Assembly (NCBI RefSeq): GCF_044793635.1
Contig: NZ_CP084992.1
Location: 2,976,001-3,040,000 of the forward strand
Reading direction: 5' to 3'
Length of the DNA: 64,000 nt
From: Virgibacillus_F necropolis_A
Lineage (GTDB): Bacteria; Bacillota; Bacilli; Bacillales; Amphibacillaceae
Shown here piece after piece: positions 42,863 through 52,023 of the stretch; the first letter of the stretch is position 1, and every line of letters begins with the position of its first letter. The notes under the pieces are model-generated. The model worked only from the letters and a program-made list of their open reading frames with translations, ran no database searches and was not told the DNA's origin. The position numbers and the translations under genes were made by a program.

Positions 42863-43797
42863 CTATTTTATCTTAATTACAATTTTTCCTTTTGCATGGT
42901 GTGATTCACTTAGCTTGTGTGCTTCTCTTAAACCTTCTTGATTAAAAGGAAATGTATGGCCAACATTTGTTTGCACTTGTTCTCTTTTAATTAGATTACC
43001 AAGTTCTGCAAGTTGTTTTCCATCCGGAACTAACCAATGAAAACCGGCTTTAACTCCATAAGACTCTGCAACATTTTCATCTGGTGGTTGAACAATGGAT
43101 ACTAATGTTCCACCTTTTTTTAATACATCAAAGCTTTTTTCCTGAATTTCACCGCCCATGGTATCGACGACGATGTCATAATCCTGAACGACTTCATTAA
43201 AATTTTCTTCTTTATAGTTAATAAATTCATCAACACCTAATTCTTTTAGGAATGCTTCATTTTTTCCACTAGCTGTTGATGCAACATATGCACCAAAGCT
43301 TTTTGCAATCTGAATCGCAAAAGTTCCAACACCACCTGAACCAGCATGAATTAACACTTTGTCACCAGATTTTATATTCGAAAAGTCAACAAGACACTGC
43401 CAGGCGGTAAGCCCTGCTAAAGGAACAGATGCTGCTTCTTCAAAAGACAAATTTTCAGGCACCTTTGCTAAAAGATCCTATCTACTGTTGTATATTCAGC
43501 GTACGTACCACCTGCTGAGGTTTCAGGTCTTGCAAACACCCAGTCACCAACTTGGAAGTTTGTAACGTTCTCACCAATTTCCTTAATTGTTCCTGCAACA
43601 TCCCAACCTAAAATAATCGGAAATTCAAATGGGAGTTTTTCTTGCAAATAACCTTTTCGTAGTTTCCAATCAATTGGATTAATGGATGTTGCATGAAGTT
43701 CCACCAATACTTGCGTATCTTTTATAACAGGCATTGGAACTTCCTTTTCAATCAGCTGATCGGAGGAACCATATGCCTCAATAATAATTGCTTTCAT
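42863..43797 (-). pseudogene. zinc-type alcohol dehydrogenase-like/quinone oxidoreductase, frameshifted
   Basis: The N-terminal 109 residues (43797-43468, from MKAIIIEAYGSSDQLIE through EYTTVDR) and the C-terminal part (from VPENLSFEEAASVPLAGLTAW on, ending at 42863) are the two halves of one MDR-family NADP-dependent oxidoreductase, in different frames. The join is at the CC of 43477-43478 (plus strand): a third C would restore VDRDLLAKVPENLS. The NADPH loop LIHAGSGGVGTFAIQIAKS and the Rossmann fold are intact. A one-base deletion or a sequencing error in a short C-run are both possible. A strong start and terminator remain. Confidence 0.85.
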
Positions 43798-44124
43798 TTG
43801 TGAAACCTTCTTTCTGTGTATAATTTTTGAAATAGGGAATGGTTTAGTAATTATCTTTTCAAGGAATGATAAACTAACACTTTATACTTTCCCAATGTTT
43901 TGTTTTCGTAATCGTTAGAATAATAATAATGCAAATTTTGTCGAATGTTAGTGAAGAATATGAATATTTACTGTATAATAAAGTAAAGTACACATTATTT
44001 GAGGGATTCCTGCTGTTAATTATCTTGATATCAAGATAATTAGGCCATTCAGATTATAATTTTAAAGTATTAAATTATTTAGTTGTTTTTTTCAAAAGAA
44101 AGAATAGAATAAAAAGGTGAGCCG

Positions 44125-44157
44125 CAAAAAGGGGTCGTAAGCTGCAACTTACGACCC
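44125..44157 (-). terminator. terminator of the toxin transcript
   Basis: Minus-strand GGGTCGTAAG / CTTACGACCC perfect 10-base stem with a 6-base loop, followed by CTTTTT. Confidence 0.85.
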
Positions 44158-44231
44158 AGACAGATATTTGCGAAGCACGACGACTTCGTTATGGGATTGA
44201 AAAAAGTAATTGTCCAGTTAACCCAGGGTGA

Positions 44232-44327
44232 TTACTTTTTTTCACGGCTGTTCACAATCAACAACACAAGCGTCGAAAACATCATCATCAACTCAAGGGC
44301 CTTGTCAATTGGTATCACACGCTTCAT
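44232..44327 (-). CDS. Hol_Tox-like hydrophobic peptide (candidate type I toxin)
   Basis: A 31-residue ORF. The peptide is Lys/Arg at the N-terminus, the DKALELMMMFSTLVLLIVN membrane helix, then SREKK. This fits the putative holin-like toxin family (PF16935: ...ALxLMIxFxxLVxxI..., basic end) whose members are type I TA toxins in Bacillus (TxpA/BsrG/YonT-like context). AAGGAAGGGGG precedes the ATG. Its own -10 lies at 44428-44423, and hairpins lie behind the stop. The antisense antitoxin RNA would be on the plus strand; I can see convergent hairpins but no assured promoter. Confidence 0.68.
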   Translation of the reverse strand: MKRVIPIDKALELMMMFSTLVLLIVNSREKK

Positions 44328-44422
44328 CCCCCTTCCTTAAGGGGTGTTTAAGCCGCCGGTGTAAAAGACCTTATCCTCTTACCGCCTCTATCGAAGCTAG
44401 CCCGCATAATCTGTCCATTTCC

Positions 44423-44428
44423 ATTATA
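44423..44428 (-). promoter_or_regulatory. -10 box of the toxin transcript
   Basis: Minus-strand TATAAT preceded by TG, with no good -35 at 17 bases (AACATT). It would give a leader of about 90 bases that includes the CACCGGCGGCTTAAACACCC segment before the peptide. Confidence 0.45.
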
Positions 44429-44528
44429 CAATATAGGAAATCGGAAATGTTGTAATTGTTAAAAAATGGTACAATGTTCACAGAAGTCTGAAAATAAACG
44501 GTTGCATATAGGCTTTTATAATTATAGA

Positions 44529-44560
44529 TAAAGGTTTTCTGTCATGGCAGAAAACCTTTA
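44529..44560. terminator. hairpin at the 3' end of the SDR gene
   Basis: Perfect stem AAAGGTTTTCTG / CAGAAAACCTTT, 6-base loop. The T tail on the minus strand is weak (TTTATCTATAAT), and the plus strand has TTTATTTG. The stem reaches the SDR stop codon. Confidence 0.65.
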
Positions 44561-45658
44561 TTTGATTTCAATATGCTTACTATGGTCGTGTTTATATTTT
44601 CGGTAAAAATTAATCATTGGTGTAATTGTATCTTTCAAATCTGGGCATTTAATTCCGGACCCTTCTAAATCTGCAACTGCCTGAGTACTGTCGTAGGATG
44701 AATGAATGGTGAAGTAATCCATTGCCTCTTTTTCGACATGCAGCCATTTTCGGACAGGGCCAAGTAATAATGAACTTTTAGCAAGCGAAAGCGGAACTTG
44801 TCCCTTTGGTGTTTTCCCTAGAAGATGTTCTGAAAGCACTTTGTGCAATTCTCTCATCTTATATGGATTCGGATCTGTTAAGTGATACGTCTTTCCTTCT
44901 CCAATTGTTGCCATGGCAAGATAGCTAGTTGCTTGTAATACATAATCTGAAGGGACGAAATTTCCTTCTGGTTTACCTGCTCCTAAGTATGGAATAACAG
45001 GGAGGAAACTTAAATGTTCAAGAAAATTAAGCATGAAGTAAATACCATCAAATTTGATGGTTTCTCCAGTTTTAGAATTACCTTTCACTATGCCTGGACG
45101 AATAATGGTGGTTGGCACAGTTGATTTCAATTGATTAACCAATAACTCTGCATTGAATTTTGTTTGCTCATAATGATTTTTAAATTGCTGCCCTTTCTCT
45201 AGTTCTGTTTCTAAAATTCTACCCTCACGACGACCGGATACATATGCGGTACTGAAATATATGTAGCGCTTAAGCTTTTTAAGTGTCTTTACCCAGTCAT
45301 TCACGTTATTAGTTCCATTAACATTTACATCAAAAGCAATATCCATAGGAACAGCAAGATCATAAATAGCAGCTAGGTGGAAAACATGTGTGACTGTTTC
45401 CAGTAGCCTTTGATTAGTTTCCATAGATATTTCGAGCATAGGTTTTATAATATCACCAGTAACAATAGATATAGAGTTTTCTTCTAATACGTTTTCCCTG
45501 ATAAAGCTCCCTAATTCTAATTTGGCTTTTTGTTCCTGGCTGGGTAAAACAAGTAAGTAAATATGTTCGAGGTCTGTTTTATGATCATGGATGAGTTGAC
45601 GGATCAAGCTAGAAGCGAGAAAACCAGGATAACCTGTAATAAAAAATGTATTTTTCAT
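44558..45658 (-). CDS. SDR/thioester-reductase-like oxidoreductase
   Basis: 366 residues of the extended short-chain dehydrogenase family: N-terminal TGYPGFLASSLIRQL (NADP-binding GxxGxxA-like), acidic LVLPSQEQKAKLEL, ATYLAAIYDLAVPMD-type region THVFHLAAIYD, YFSTAYVSGRREG and the catalytic YxxxK in NHYEQTKFNAELL. It resembles the male-sterility/thioester-reductase branch acting on acyl groups, although there is no attached carrier domain. ATG 45658 follows AGGGGGCATT. Divergent from the kinase at 45759, sharing a short promoter region. Confidence 0.87.
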   Translation of the reverse strand: MKNTFFITGYPGFLASSLIRQLIHDHKTDLEHIYLLVLPSQEQKAKLELGSFIRENVLEENSISIVTGDIIKPMLEISMETNQRLLETVTHVFHLAAIYDLAVPMDIAFDVNVNGTNNVNDWVKTLKKLKRYIYFSTAYVSGRREGRILETELEKGQQFKNHYEQTKFNAELLVNQLKSTVPTTIIRPGIVKGNSKTGETIKFDGIYFMLNFLEHLSFLPVIPYLGAGKPEGNFVPSDYVLQATSYLAMATIGEGKTYHLTDPNPYKMRELHKVLSEHLLGKTPKGQVPLSLAKSSLLLGPVRKWLHVEKEAMDYFTIHSSYDSTQAVADLEGSGIKCPDLKDTITPMINFYRKYKHDHSKHIEIK

Positions 45659-45673
45659 TTGAATGCCCCCTAA

Positions 45674-45701
45674 TTGTGGAACCATTTGGTATTATTATAA
45701 T
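45674..45701 (+). promoter_or_regulatory. promoter of the LnrJ-like kinase
   Basis: TTGTGG (45674-45679), 16-base spacer, TATAAT (45696-45701), 58 bases before the GTG start; overlaps the divergent SDR leader. Confidence 0.5.
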
Positions 45702-45758
45702 TGAAAGAAAAGAAAGATAGTAGTAATACAATTTAGAAGTAGAAAGCGAGGCAATTTC

Positions 45759-46850
45759 GTGAAGGTTTTTTGGCTACGCTTTAGCATGTTTTGTTTACTT
45801 ATTGCCGCCACAATTTTTACATCCGTAAACGAGGCATTCATACCTTACAGTATAATCTTTTTTACATGTGCGATTGCATTGTTTTTTCTTTTGTCGACTG
45901 GTAGAAGGACAGTAGGATTATATATTGGAATATCAATTATTATAGGGCTTCACCATATTGTTCTGGTGGGAACATACAGTATGTTTACTGTGTTCTTACT
46001 CATTTTCCTAACGATTACTGCTACATTTAAGCTAAACCAAGTTGCTTTGATTACATATTCAGGCATTAATATTATGCTTTCCGTTGTCATTACTTTTGGG
46101 AATGAAACAAGAATGATCGAAACTGTCATGATTAACATCTTTATTTATTTTCTGGTTCTATTGGTGAACCAAATGGTAATTGAACGGAATGAGCAAAAAG
46201 AAATTTACGATAAACTTAGTGGTGAATATCGGCAATTGAAAAGACTTAATTTACGAACAGAAGTAGCTGCCCGAATGGAAGAACGTACAAAAATTGCCCG
46301 GGATATCCATGATTCTGTTGGTCATCGTTTAACAGCTTTAATCATGAAATTGGAAATGCTGGGGATCCAAAATCCGGATACGAATTATGGTGACATAAAA
46401 CAAATGGCCAATGAAAGCTTAGAAGAGACACGGAAAGCAGTCCAAGCATTACAAACAGAAGAGAATGAAGGAATTGCTACTGTTGTTCATTTAATTCGTA
46501 AATTAGAAGCAGAGAGCCATATACTTGTGCAATTTACAATTAAACAGGGTGTATTGTCTGTGAGTATGTCCAATGAAAAAAGTGTTGTACTTTATAGAGT
46601 TATTCAAGAAGCACTAACAAATGCAATGCGTCATGCCCAGGCGAGAGAAGTCCATATTGTTTTAGGGAAATCTGCACAAGAGGATATTTCATTTGAGGTT
46701 TCCAATCAACTATTTGAGGCAAAAACATATGAGTTTGGTTTTGGCCTAACGAACATGAAGGAAAGAATCGGTCAGGTAAACGGAACACTACATGTCTATC
46801 AAACGGAGAAACAGTTTATTGTTAGTGGAACGATTCCACAGACTTCTTAG
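45759..46850 (+). CDS. sensor histidine kinase (NarL-partner type, LnrJ-like)
   Basis: 363 residues: five to six membrane helices (residues 5-140) with almost no extracellular loop, a linker, then the HisKA_3 box MEERTKIARDIHDSVGHRL with His184, and a HATPase domain (EALTNAMRHAQA, GFGLTNMKERI). This intramembrane-sensing layout matches kinases paired with drug-exporting ABC systems such as B. subtilis LnrJ (YfiJ). GTG start with GCGAGG upstream. Its regulator lies beyond an inserted SIMPL gene and the ABC transporter is further downstream. Confidence 0.85.
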   Translation: MKVFWLRFSMFCLLIAATIFTSVNEAFIPYSIIFFTCAIALFFLLSTGRRTVGLYIGISIIIGLHHIVLVGTYSMFTVFLLIFLTITATFKLNQVALITYSGINIMLSVVITFGNETRMIETVMINIFIYFLVLLVNQMVIERNEQKEIYDKLSGEYRQLKRLNLRTEVAARMEERTKIARDIHDSVGHRLTALIMKLEMLGIQNPDTNYGDIKQMANESLEETRKAVQALQTEENEGIATVVHLIRKLEAESHILVQFTIKQGVLSVSMSNEKSVVLYRVIQEALTNAMRHAQAREVHIVLGKSAQEDISFEVSNQLFEAKTYEFGFGLTNMKERIGQVNGTLHVYQTEKQFIVSGTIPQTS

Positions 46851-46944
46851 AGGAAAACAGTATATATTAATTGTACGTAAACATAAATAATCCTTTCGCA
46901 TAAGCTAGCAAGTGACCTACAAGCAATGAAAGGACGGAATGATT

Positions 46945-47595
46945 ATGTATTATCCAAATATGAAACAATATAGACAGGATTTCTCTCGCGTTATGACTGT
47001 AACAGGGAATGCAAGTCTACCATTTGATCCAGATAAAGTTAGTATTCAGTTGGAAGTCGTAACGGAAAGCGAGCAACTTAGTCAAGCCCAACAGGAAAAT
47101 GCACGTAAAATGAACCAGGTTATCCAATCACTTGTACAGCTGGGGATTCCCAAAGAAAATATCCAAACGACCGCATATAACATATTTCCCGTGTACGATT
47201 ATATTGATGGGAAGCAACAATTCAAGGAATATAGAGTATCTAATACAATCACGATTCAGATTACAGATATTACCCAAGCAGGAACAATTATTGATGTTGC
47301 TGTTCAAAACGGTGTGAATCAGGTATCCAATATTCAGTTTTCTATTGAAGATAAACAAAATGCATACCATCAAGCACTTAGTGCTGCACTTAAAAATGCT
47401 ATTGCTGAAGCACAAGTCATTGCCGAGACATTAAATATAAGTTTTGATCCTACACCTATTAAAATAGTTGAAGAAACAATTGAAACCCCACCATCCTTTA
47501 AAACCTATTCCACCGCGGAAGCTAGTGTATCTACACCAATTGAACCAGGTCAAATCATTGTCAGTGCAGCCGTTAAAACAAAATTCCAGTATTGA
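46945..47595 (+). CDS. SIMPL domain (DUF541) protein
   Basis: 216 residues from ATG 46945 (an ATG at 46939 is also possible; AAAGGACGG precedes both). VMTVTGNASLPFDPDKVSIQLEV is the SIMPL opening, followed by VQLGIPKENIQTTAYNIFPVYDYIDGKQQ and NAIAEAQVIAETLNIS. SIMPL proteins are mostly exported and of unknown function, some linked to oxidative stress. No signal peptide is present here. It separates the kinase from its regulator, an unusual arrangement. Confidence 0.85.
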   Translation: MYYPNMKQYRQDFSRVMTVTGNASLPFDPDKVSIQLEVVTESEQLSQAQQENARKMNQVIQSLVQLGIPKENIQTTAYNIFPVYDYIDGKQQFKEYRVSNTITIQITDITQAGTIIDVAVQNGVNQVSNIQFSIEDKQNAYHQALSAALKNAIAEAQVIAETLNISFDPTPIKIVEETIETPPSFKTYSTAEASVSTPIEPGQIIVSAAVKTKFQY

Positions 47596-47689
47596 AAATA
47601 ATTGCAGGATTTTCGTAAAAATAAATAGAATTAGTTTAGTAATAGAAAATATCGATAAAGAACGTTATATGCAAGTGAGGAGGTTTGAG

Positions 47690-48322
47690 ATGTGGCGGGT
47701 ATTATTAGTGGAAGATCAGGCAATTGTTAGACAAGGATTAAAAGTAATATTGGAGCAAGATGAGAACATTACAGTGACGCATGAAGCAGAAAACGGACAA
47801 GAAGCATTGGATATTCTGGAAAAATACATGATTGATTTTGTTATGATGGATGTACGGATGCCAGTTATGAATGGAATTGAAGCTACGAGAAAAATAAAGA
47901 AACAATGGCCTGATATTAAGGTTCTTATTCTAACAACATTTAACGATGATGAGTATGCATTAGAAGCATTGAAGGAAGGTGCTAACGGATTTCTATTGAA
48001 AACTTCGGAATCCGATAAACTAATTGACGCGGTACATAGTTGCATGAAAGGTGGACTAACCATTCATGATGAAGTTGCAGCCAAAGTAATGCCAAGGCTT
48101 TTACAGCAGACTAAATCACCCGTAATTAATTGTCAACTATCACCTCGAGAGCTTGCTATTACTAAACTGGTTGGGGAAGGTATGACAAATAAGGAAATTG
48201 CAGAAAAACTATATCTTTCCATAGGTACTGTGAAAAACCACCTCACACAAATTTTACAAAAAACAGCTTTACGTGATCGTACACAGCTGGCGATTTATGC
48301 TGTGAAACACGATATAGAATAG
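47690..48322 (+). CDS. NarL/LuxR-type response regulator (LnrK-like)
   Basis: 210 residues: receiver with Glu8-Asp9 and phosphoacceptor Asp54 (VMMDVRMPVMNG), then a LuxR-type HTH (LSPRELAITKLVGEGMTNKE, IAEKLYLSIGTVKNHL). It should bind near the ABC operon at 49.8 kb when phosphorylated by the 45759 kinase. ATG 47690 is chosen because GTGAGGAGG is upstream; the longer ORF from 47468 is an overlap with the SIMPL gene in another frame. Confidence 0.92.
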   Translation: MWRVLLVEDQAIVRQGLKVILEQDENITVTHEAENGQEALDILEKYMIDFVMMDVRMPVMNGIEATRKIKKQWPDIKVLILTTFNDDEYALEALKEGANGFLLKTSESDKLIDAVHSCMKGGLTIHDEVAAKVMPRLLQQTKSPVINCQLSPRELAITKLVGEGMTNKEIAEKLYLSIGTVKNHLTQILQKTALRDRTQLAIYAVKHDIE

Positions 48323-48343
48323 TAGGGTAAGGAGGGAAGAGCG

Positions 48344-49510
48344 CTGGAGGCTAATATTTTAATCAAAATTATACTATTCATTGTGATAAGTATAGGTATT
48401 ATCTTTATAGGTTTTATAGGTATCATCTATACCGGACTCTTGGGGCTAATAAACTTTTATACGCCATTAATTGTTGTTCTTACAGTAGGGGTCCTTTTCT
48501 TTGCCTGCAGTGGAATGTTCAAGTTTTTGAAGCCTGTTACATTCAAAAGATGTATGATAAGTTTTTTTGCATTATGTTTGGTTGCAGTAATCATCCATGA
48601 GGGTATAAATCTTTATCATAATAGCTTTGAGACACTGGATGATCAAGAGGTGGATTTAAACGAATACCAGCCATTTAAAGAAGAGTCAAAAGTAGTTTTA
48701 CTGAAAAATCCTTCAGCCTTGGAGTTAAAGGATGATTTGCCAATTTTAGACGGTGCTACAGCTCTTTATCCGCTTTATTCCGCTTTTGTTCGGGCGACTT
48801 ATCCAGATAAACACTATGATTTGTACGACAGTGAAGTGATGGTAAATAAAACAACTGGTGCGTATATAAATTTAATTGAAGGCAAGGTTGATATCATATT
48901 TGCGGCTGGTCCCTCTAAAAATCAATTACAATATGCAAAACAGAGAGGGGTCGAACTCAAATTAACACCAATTGGACGAGAAGCATTCGTGTTTTTTGTA
49001 AACGCTCAAAATCCAGTTGAAGGACTTACATTGAAACAAATACAAGATATATATTCTGGCAAAGTGACAAATTGGAGTGATGTTGGTGGAAATGACAAGG
49101 AGATAAAGGCATTTCAACGTCCAGCTAATAGTGGTAGCCAAACAACCTTAGAAAAAGTAATGGGAGAGATTCCTTTGATGAAAGCACCTTCAAAAGATGT
49201 TGTTTCCGGAATGGGAGGTATAATTGAGCAAACATCTGACTATAGAAATTATAAAAACGCTATTGGTTATTCGTTCCGCTATTTCTCTATGGAAATGGTC
49301 CAAAATGATGCAATTCATCACTTGAAAATTGATGGAGTTTTTCCAAACAAAGACACAATTCGTAGTGACGAATATCCGTTAGCAGCTCAATTTTACGCTA
49401 TAACTGCTGGTAGCAACAATCCTAATATTGAACCGTTTATCCAATGGATTTTGACGGACCAAGGACAAAGTCTCGTCGAGAAAACAGGATATGTACCAAT
49501 CTTTGATTAA
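48344..49510 (+). CDS. membrane-anchored PstS-like substrate-binding protein (probable CTG start)
   Basis: The strong TAAGGAGGG site (48328-48336) is 7 bases from an in-frame CTG at 48344, not from the ATG-family start at 48383 (GTG, no site). From CTG the product has 388 residues: three membrane helices (about 3-95), then a periplasmic-binding-like domain with PILDGATALYPLYSAFVRATYP, KVDIIFAAGPSKNQ, and QRPANSGSQTTLEKVM, the hallmarks of phosphate-binding PstS. No pst permease is nearby, so it may act as a sensor or a reservoir. The gene lies between the regulator and the exporter genes. Confidence 0.8.
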   Translation: MEANILIKIILFIVISIGIIFIGFIGIIYTGLLGLINFYTPLIVVLTVGVLFFACSGMFKFLKPVTFKRCMISFFALCLVAVIIHEGINLYHNSFETLDDQEVDLNEYQPFKEESKVVLLKNPSALELKDDLPILDGATALYPLYSAFVRATYPDKHYDLYDSEVMVNKTTGAYINLIEGKVDIIFAAGPSKNQLQYAKQRGVELKLTPIGREAFVFFVNAQNPVEGLTLKQIQDIYSGKVTNWSDVGGNDKEIKAFQRPANSGSQTTLEKVMGEIPLMKAPSKDVVSGMGGIIEQTSDYRNYKNAIGYSFRYFSMEMVQNDAIHHLKIDGVFPNKDTIRSDEYPLAAQFYAITAGSNNPNIEPFIQWILTDQGQSLVEKTGYVPIFD

Positions 49511-49511
49511 A

Positions 49512-49545
49512 AAAGTAGCTTAGAATTTTCTAGGCTATTTTTAAT
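49512..49545 (+). terminator. hairpin after the PstS-like gene
   Basis: TAGCTTAGAA...TCTAGGCTA imperfect stem followed by TTTTTAATG. Confidence 0.65.
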
Positions 49546-49548
49546 GAC

Positions 49549-49711
49549 CAAGGAAAGTATAAACGAAACTCTGTCTAGCTCCAGCGCCTAGTGGACTTCC
49601 TTCACCTCCGTACGATAAGTCAACATCGGTTCGCTTTAGCTCACCGTGTTTCCTTTATCTCCTTCGGTTCAGTCCAGTCCATACGTCGCTTAACGGGCGC
49701 TTGCGCTTTTC
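49549..49711. repeat. dispersed intergenic repeat, family R1
   Basis: Near-identical to 16345-16516 (CACCTCCGTACGATAAGTCA, CGTTTCCTTTATCTCC-type core, ATACGTCGCTTAACGGGCGC). It separates the two-component genes from the ABC operon. Confidence 0.85.
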
Positions 49712-49809
49712 TAATGACTTAAGTCACCTACATATAAAAAATGAAGTGACCTCAGACAGTATGCTTTTACAAAAAAACTTCGTAAAATAGAACCATTGGA
49801 GGCGAGAGA

Positions 49810-50742
49810 ATGCTTGAATTAGTTGATATCTCAAAGAAATTCAAACAATTTTATGCGGTGAAAAATTTAAATATGTTTATTGAAAAAGGCGAAATTATCG
49901 GGTTGCTTGGTCCGAATGGTGCTGGTAAGTCGACGGCAATTTCGATGCTAACATCTTTGGTTGAACCAACAACTGGTGACGTCCGGTTTAATAACAGCAG
50001 CATGATTAAAAGACCTGGGCCAATTCGAAAAGTTATCGGAATGGTGCCACAAGAAATAGCAATTTATCCTGATTTAACTGCTGAGGAGAACCTACAATTT
50101 TTTGGCAGGATCTATCGTTTGTCAGGTACGGATCTGAAACGAAGAATAGATGAAGTTCTAGACCTTATTGGTTTAACGGATCGAAGAAAAGACGTTGCCA
50201 AAAAATTCTCTGGTGGTATGAAGCGCCGTTTAAATATTGGCGTTGCATTATTACACAACCCGGAGCTTCTTATTATGGATGAACCAACTGTCGGAATTGA
50301 CCCTCAGTCAAGAAACTACATTTTAGAAACGGTAAAACGGCTTAATAAGGAAAAACAAATGACCATTTTGTACACCAGCCATTACATGGAAGAGGTGGAG
50401 TTTCTTTGTGATCGCATTTACATCATGGATAAAGGAGACTTGATTGCTTCAGGAACGAAGGAAGAAATAAAACGTATTCTTGCTTCTGAAAAAACAATTG
50501 TTATAAAAGCAGAACGATTAAACGAAGCTTTTGTGCAGTCTCTACATTCGGAGCCAACGATTAATCGTGTAACAACAAAGGAAAAAGAGGTTACCGTCAT
50601 TGTACCTGCAGAAGTAAATATTTTCAGTACAATTCTAAAGCAGGCAGAAGACTCGGAAGTAAAATTACAATCGGTTGATATCCAAACACCTACCCTAGAA
50701 GACGTATTCCTTCATCTTACTGGGCGAGCACTGCGGAATTAG
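49810..50742 (+). CDS. lnrL: ABC transporter ATP-binding protein (LnrL-like)
   Basis: 310 residues: Walker A LLGPNGAGKSTAISML, Q-loop VPQE, signature FSGGMKRRLNIG, Walker B LLIMDEPTVGIDPQ, and the H-loop TSHYMEE, followed by a C-terminal DUF4162-like domain. It powers an ABC-2 type exporter with the next two genes. In B. subtilis LnrLMN confers resistance to linearmycin; the specificity here is inferred from context (LnrJ/LnrK-like regulators). The start follows ATTGGAGGCGAG. Confidence 0.87.
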   Translation: MLELVDISKKFKQFYAVKNLNMFIEKGEIIGLLGPNGAGKSTAISMLTSLVEPTTGDVRFNNSSMIKRPGPIRKVIGMVPQEIAIYPDLTAEENLQFFGRIYRLSGTDLKRRIDEVLDLIGLTDRRKDVAKKFSGGMKRRLNIGVALLHNPELLIMDEPTVGIDPQSRNYILETVKRLNKEKQMTILYTSHYMEEVEFLCDRIYIMDKGDLIASGTKEEIKRILASEKTIVIKAERLNEAFVQSLHSEPTINRVTTKEKEVTVIVPAEVNIFSTILKQAEDSEVKLQSVDIQTPTLEDVFLHLTGRALRN

Positions 50743-50754
50743 GGAGGGATTTAC

Positions 50755-52023
50755 ATGATAGGTCAAATTGTAAAGAAGCAGGCGCTTATCTTTTTACGTA
50801 ACCCTCAGTTACTACTGTTATTGGTTGGTTTACCAATTATATTAATTACTATTTTAGGTGCTTCGCTTGGCGGTTTAATGAGTGGTGGAACTGTTTCGAT
50901 CGATGCTAAGGTAGCGTTAATTGAGCATGGATCTGAAGAAGAACAAGTGGGAAGGTTCATCCGGGATGTTGAGAAAAGTATGCTACCTATTGAAGTGAAA
51001 ACTGCAATAAAGGAGAATGCAGAACAATATAAATTGATTAAGACATTAAAAGAAGATGTGTTTGGAAATGATGGTCTTACGGAAATAATTACGTTGGAAA
51101 CCATTGAACCATCTGAAAAAGATGAGGTAATCAATAATGACTCCTATGCGGCTGTTATTGAAGTTCCGGCAAATTTCACTTACAACACACTTCATAATAG
51201 CATTCTGTCCGATGGTGAACCTGGCGAATTACAGGTATATAAAAATGAAGGCAAACAGGTTGGATCAATGGTAGTAGGGAGCATATTGGAACAGTTCCAG
51301 GAGCAACTTGCATTGGTGAGTTTTGCAGGAAAAAACAATATATCTATGGATGCTATTGAGGTTGATTCTAAAGCAGTATCTGGTCAAACGACGTCCATCA
51401 ATCAGAAACAGCCTGTTTCTGCACAAAAATACTATGCAGTAGGTATGGCTGTAATGAACGTATTATTTGTCGCTTCTATGATTGGGTCATTTGCCTTTCA
51501 GGAGAAAAAAATTCATGTATTTAATCGGATCATTCTAGCAAATGTATCAAGATGGGTATATTTCACGGGTATATTTTTATCTGGTGTGATCTTCGGTTTC
51601 TTGCACCTATTAATTGTATATGGGATTACCTGGTTATTCTTTGGAATTACATGGCCGAATTTGTTAGGATTCCTAGTCGTTACGTTTGGATTAGCCATAG
51701 AAGTAGGTGGGTTAGCAGTACTGTTAACGGCTATAAGTTACCGCATCAACTCGGAAGTCATTACGAACTACTTTTCATCTATTGTAGTTTCAATCATTGC
51801 TTTCTTAGGTGGCAGTTTCTTTCCTATTGGTGACTTTTCTAAAACGATACAGTTCATTGGAAACTTAACACCGAATGGAGCGGGGATGACGGCATATTTA
51901 ACCCTTTTACGCGGGGATGGTATTTCAGCGATACTCGATCAATTCTTTTTCTTAGCTTTGTTTGCATTTCTTTTGGTCGTGATTGCTGGATTCAGTTTTC
52001 CAAAAAGGGGGTACACATTATGA
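50755..52023 (+). CDS. lnrM: ABC-2 type permease (LnrM-like)
   Basis: 422 residues: one N-terminal helix (about 15-38), a large extracytoplasmic domain (45-225) and five to six C-terminal helices with the ABC-2 pattern (VMNVLFVASMIGSFAFQEKK ... GGSFFPIGDFSKTIQFIGNLTPNGAG). It forms half of the exporter channel. ATG start with TAGGGAGGG upstream. Its stop overlaps the next gene by 4 bases (ATGA). Confidence 0.86.
   Translation: MIGQIVKKQALIFLRNPQLLLLLVGLPIILITILGASLGGLMSGGTVSIDAKVALIEHGSEEEQVGRFIRDVEKSMLPIEVKTAIKENAEQYKLIKTLKEDVFGNDGLTEIITLETIEPSEKDEVINNDSYAAVIEVPANFTYNTLHNSILSDGEPGELQVYKNEGKQVGSMVVGSILEQFQEQLALVSFAGKNNISMDAIEVDSKAVSGQTTSINQKQPVSAQKYYAVGMAVMNVLFVASMIGSFAFQEKKIHVFNRIILANVSRWVYFTGIFLSGVIFGFLHLLIVYGITWLFFGITWPNLLGFLVVTFGLAIEVGGLAVLLTAISYRINSEVITNYFSSIVVSIIAFLGGSFFPIGDFSKTIQFIGNLTPNGAGMTAYLTLLRGDGISAILDQFFFLALFAFLLVVIAGFSFPKRGYTL

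Noticed and set aside
44228..44455. Plus-strand ORF over the toxin region
   Set aside because: Antisense to the toxin peptide and its leader, no ribosome binding site; the region is better explained by the minus-strand Hol_Tox-like gene.
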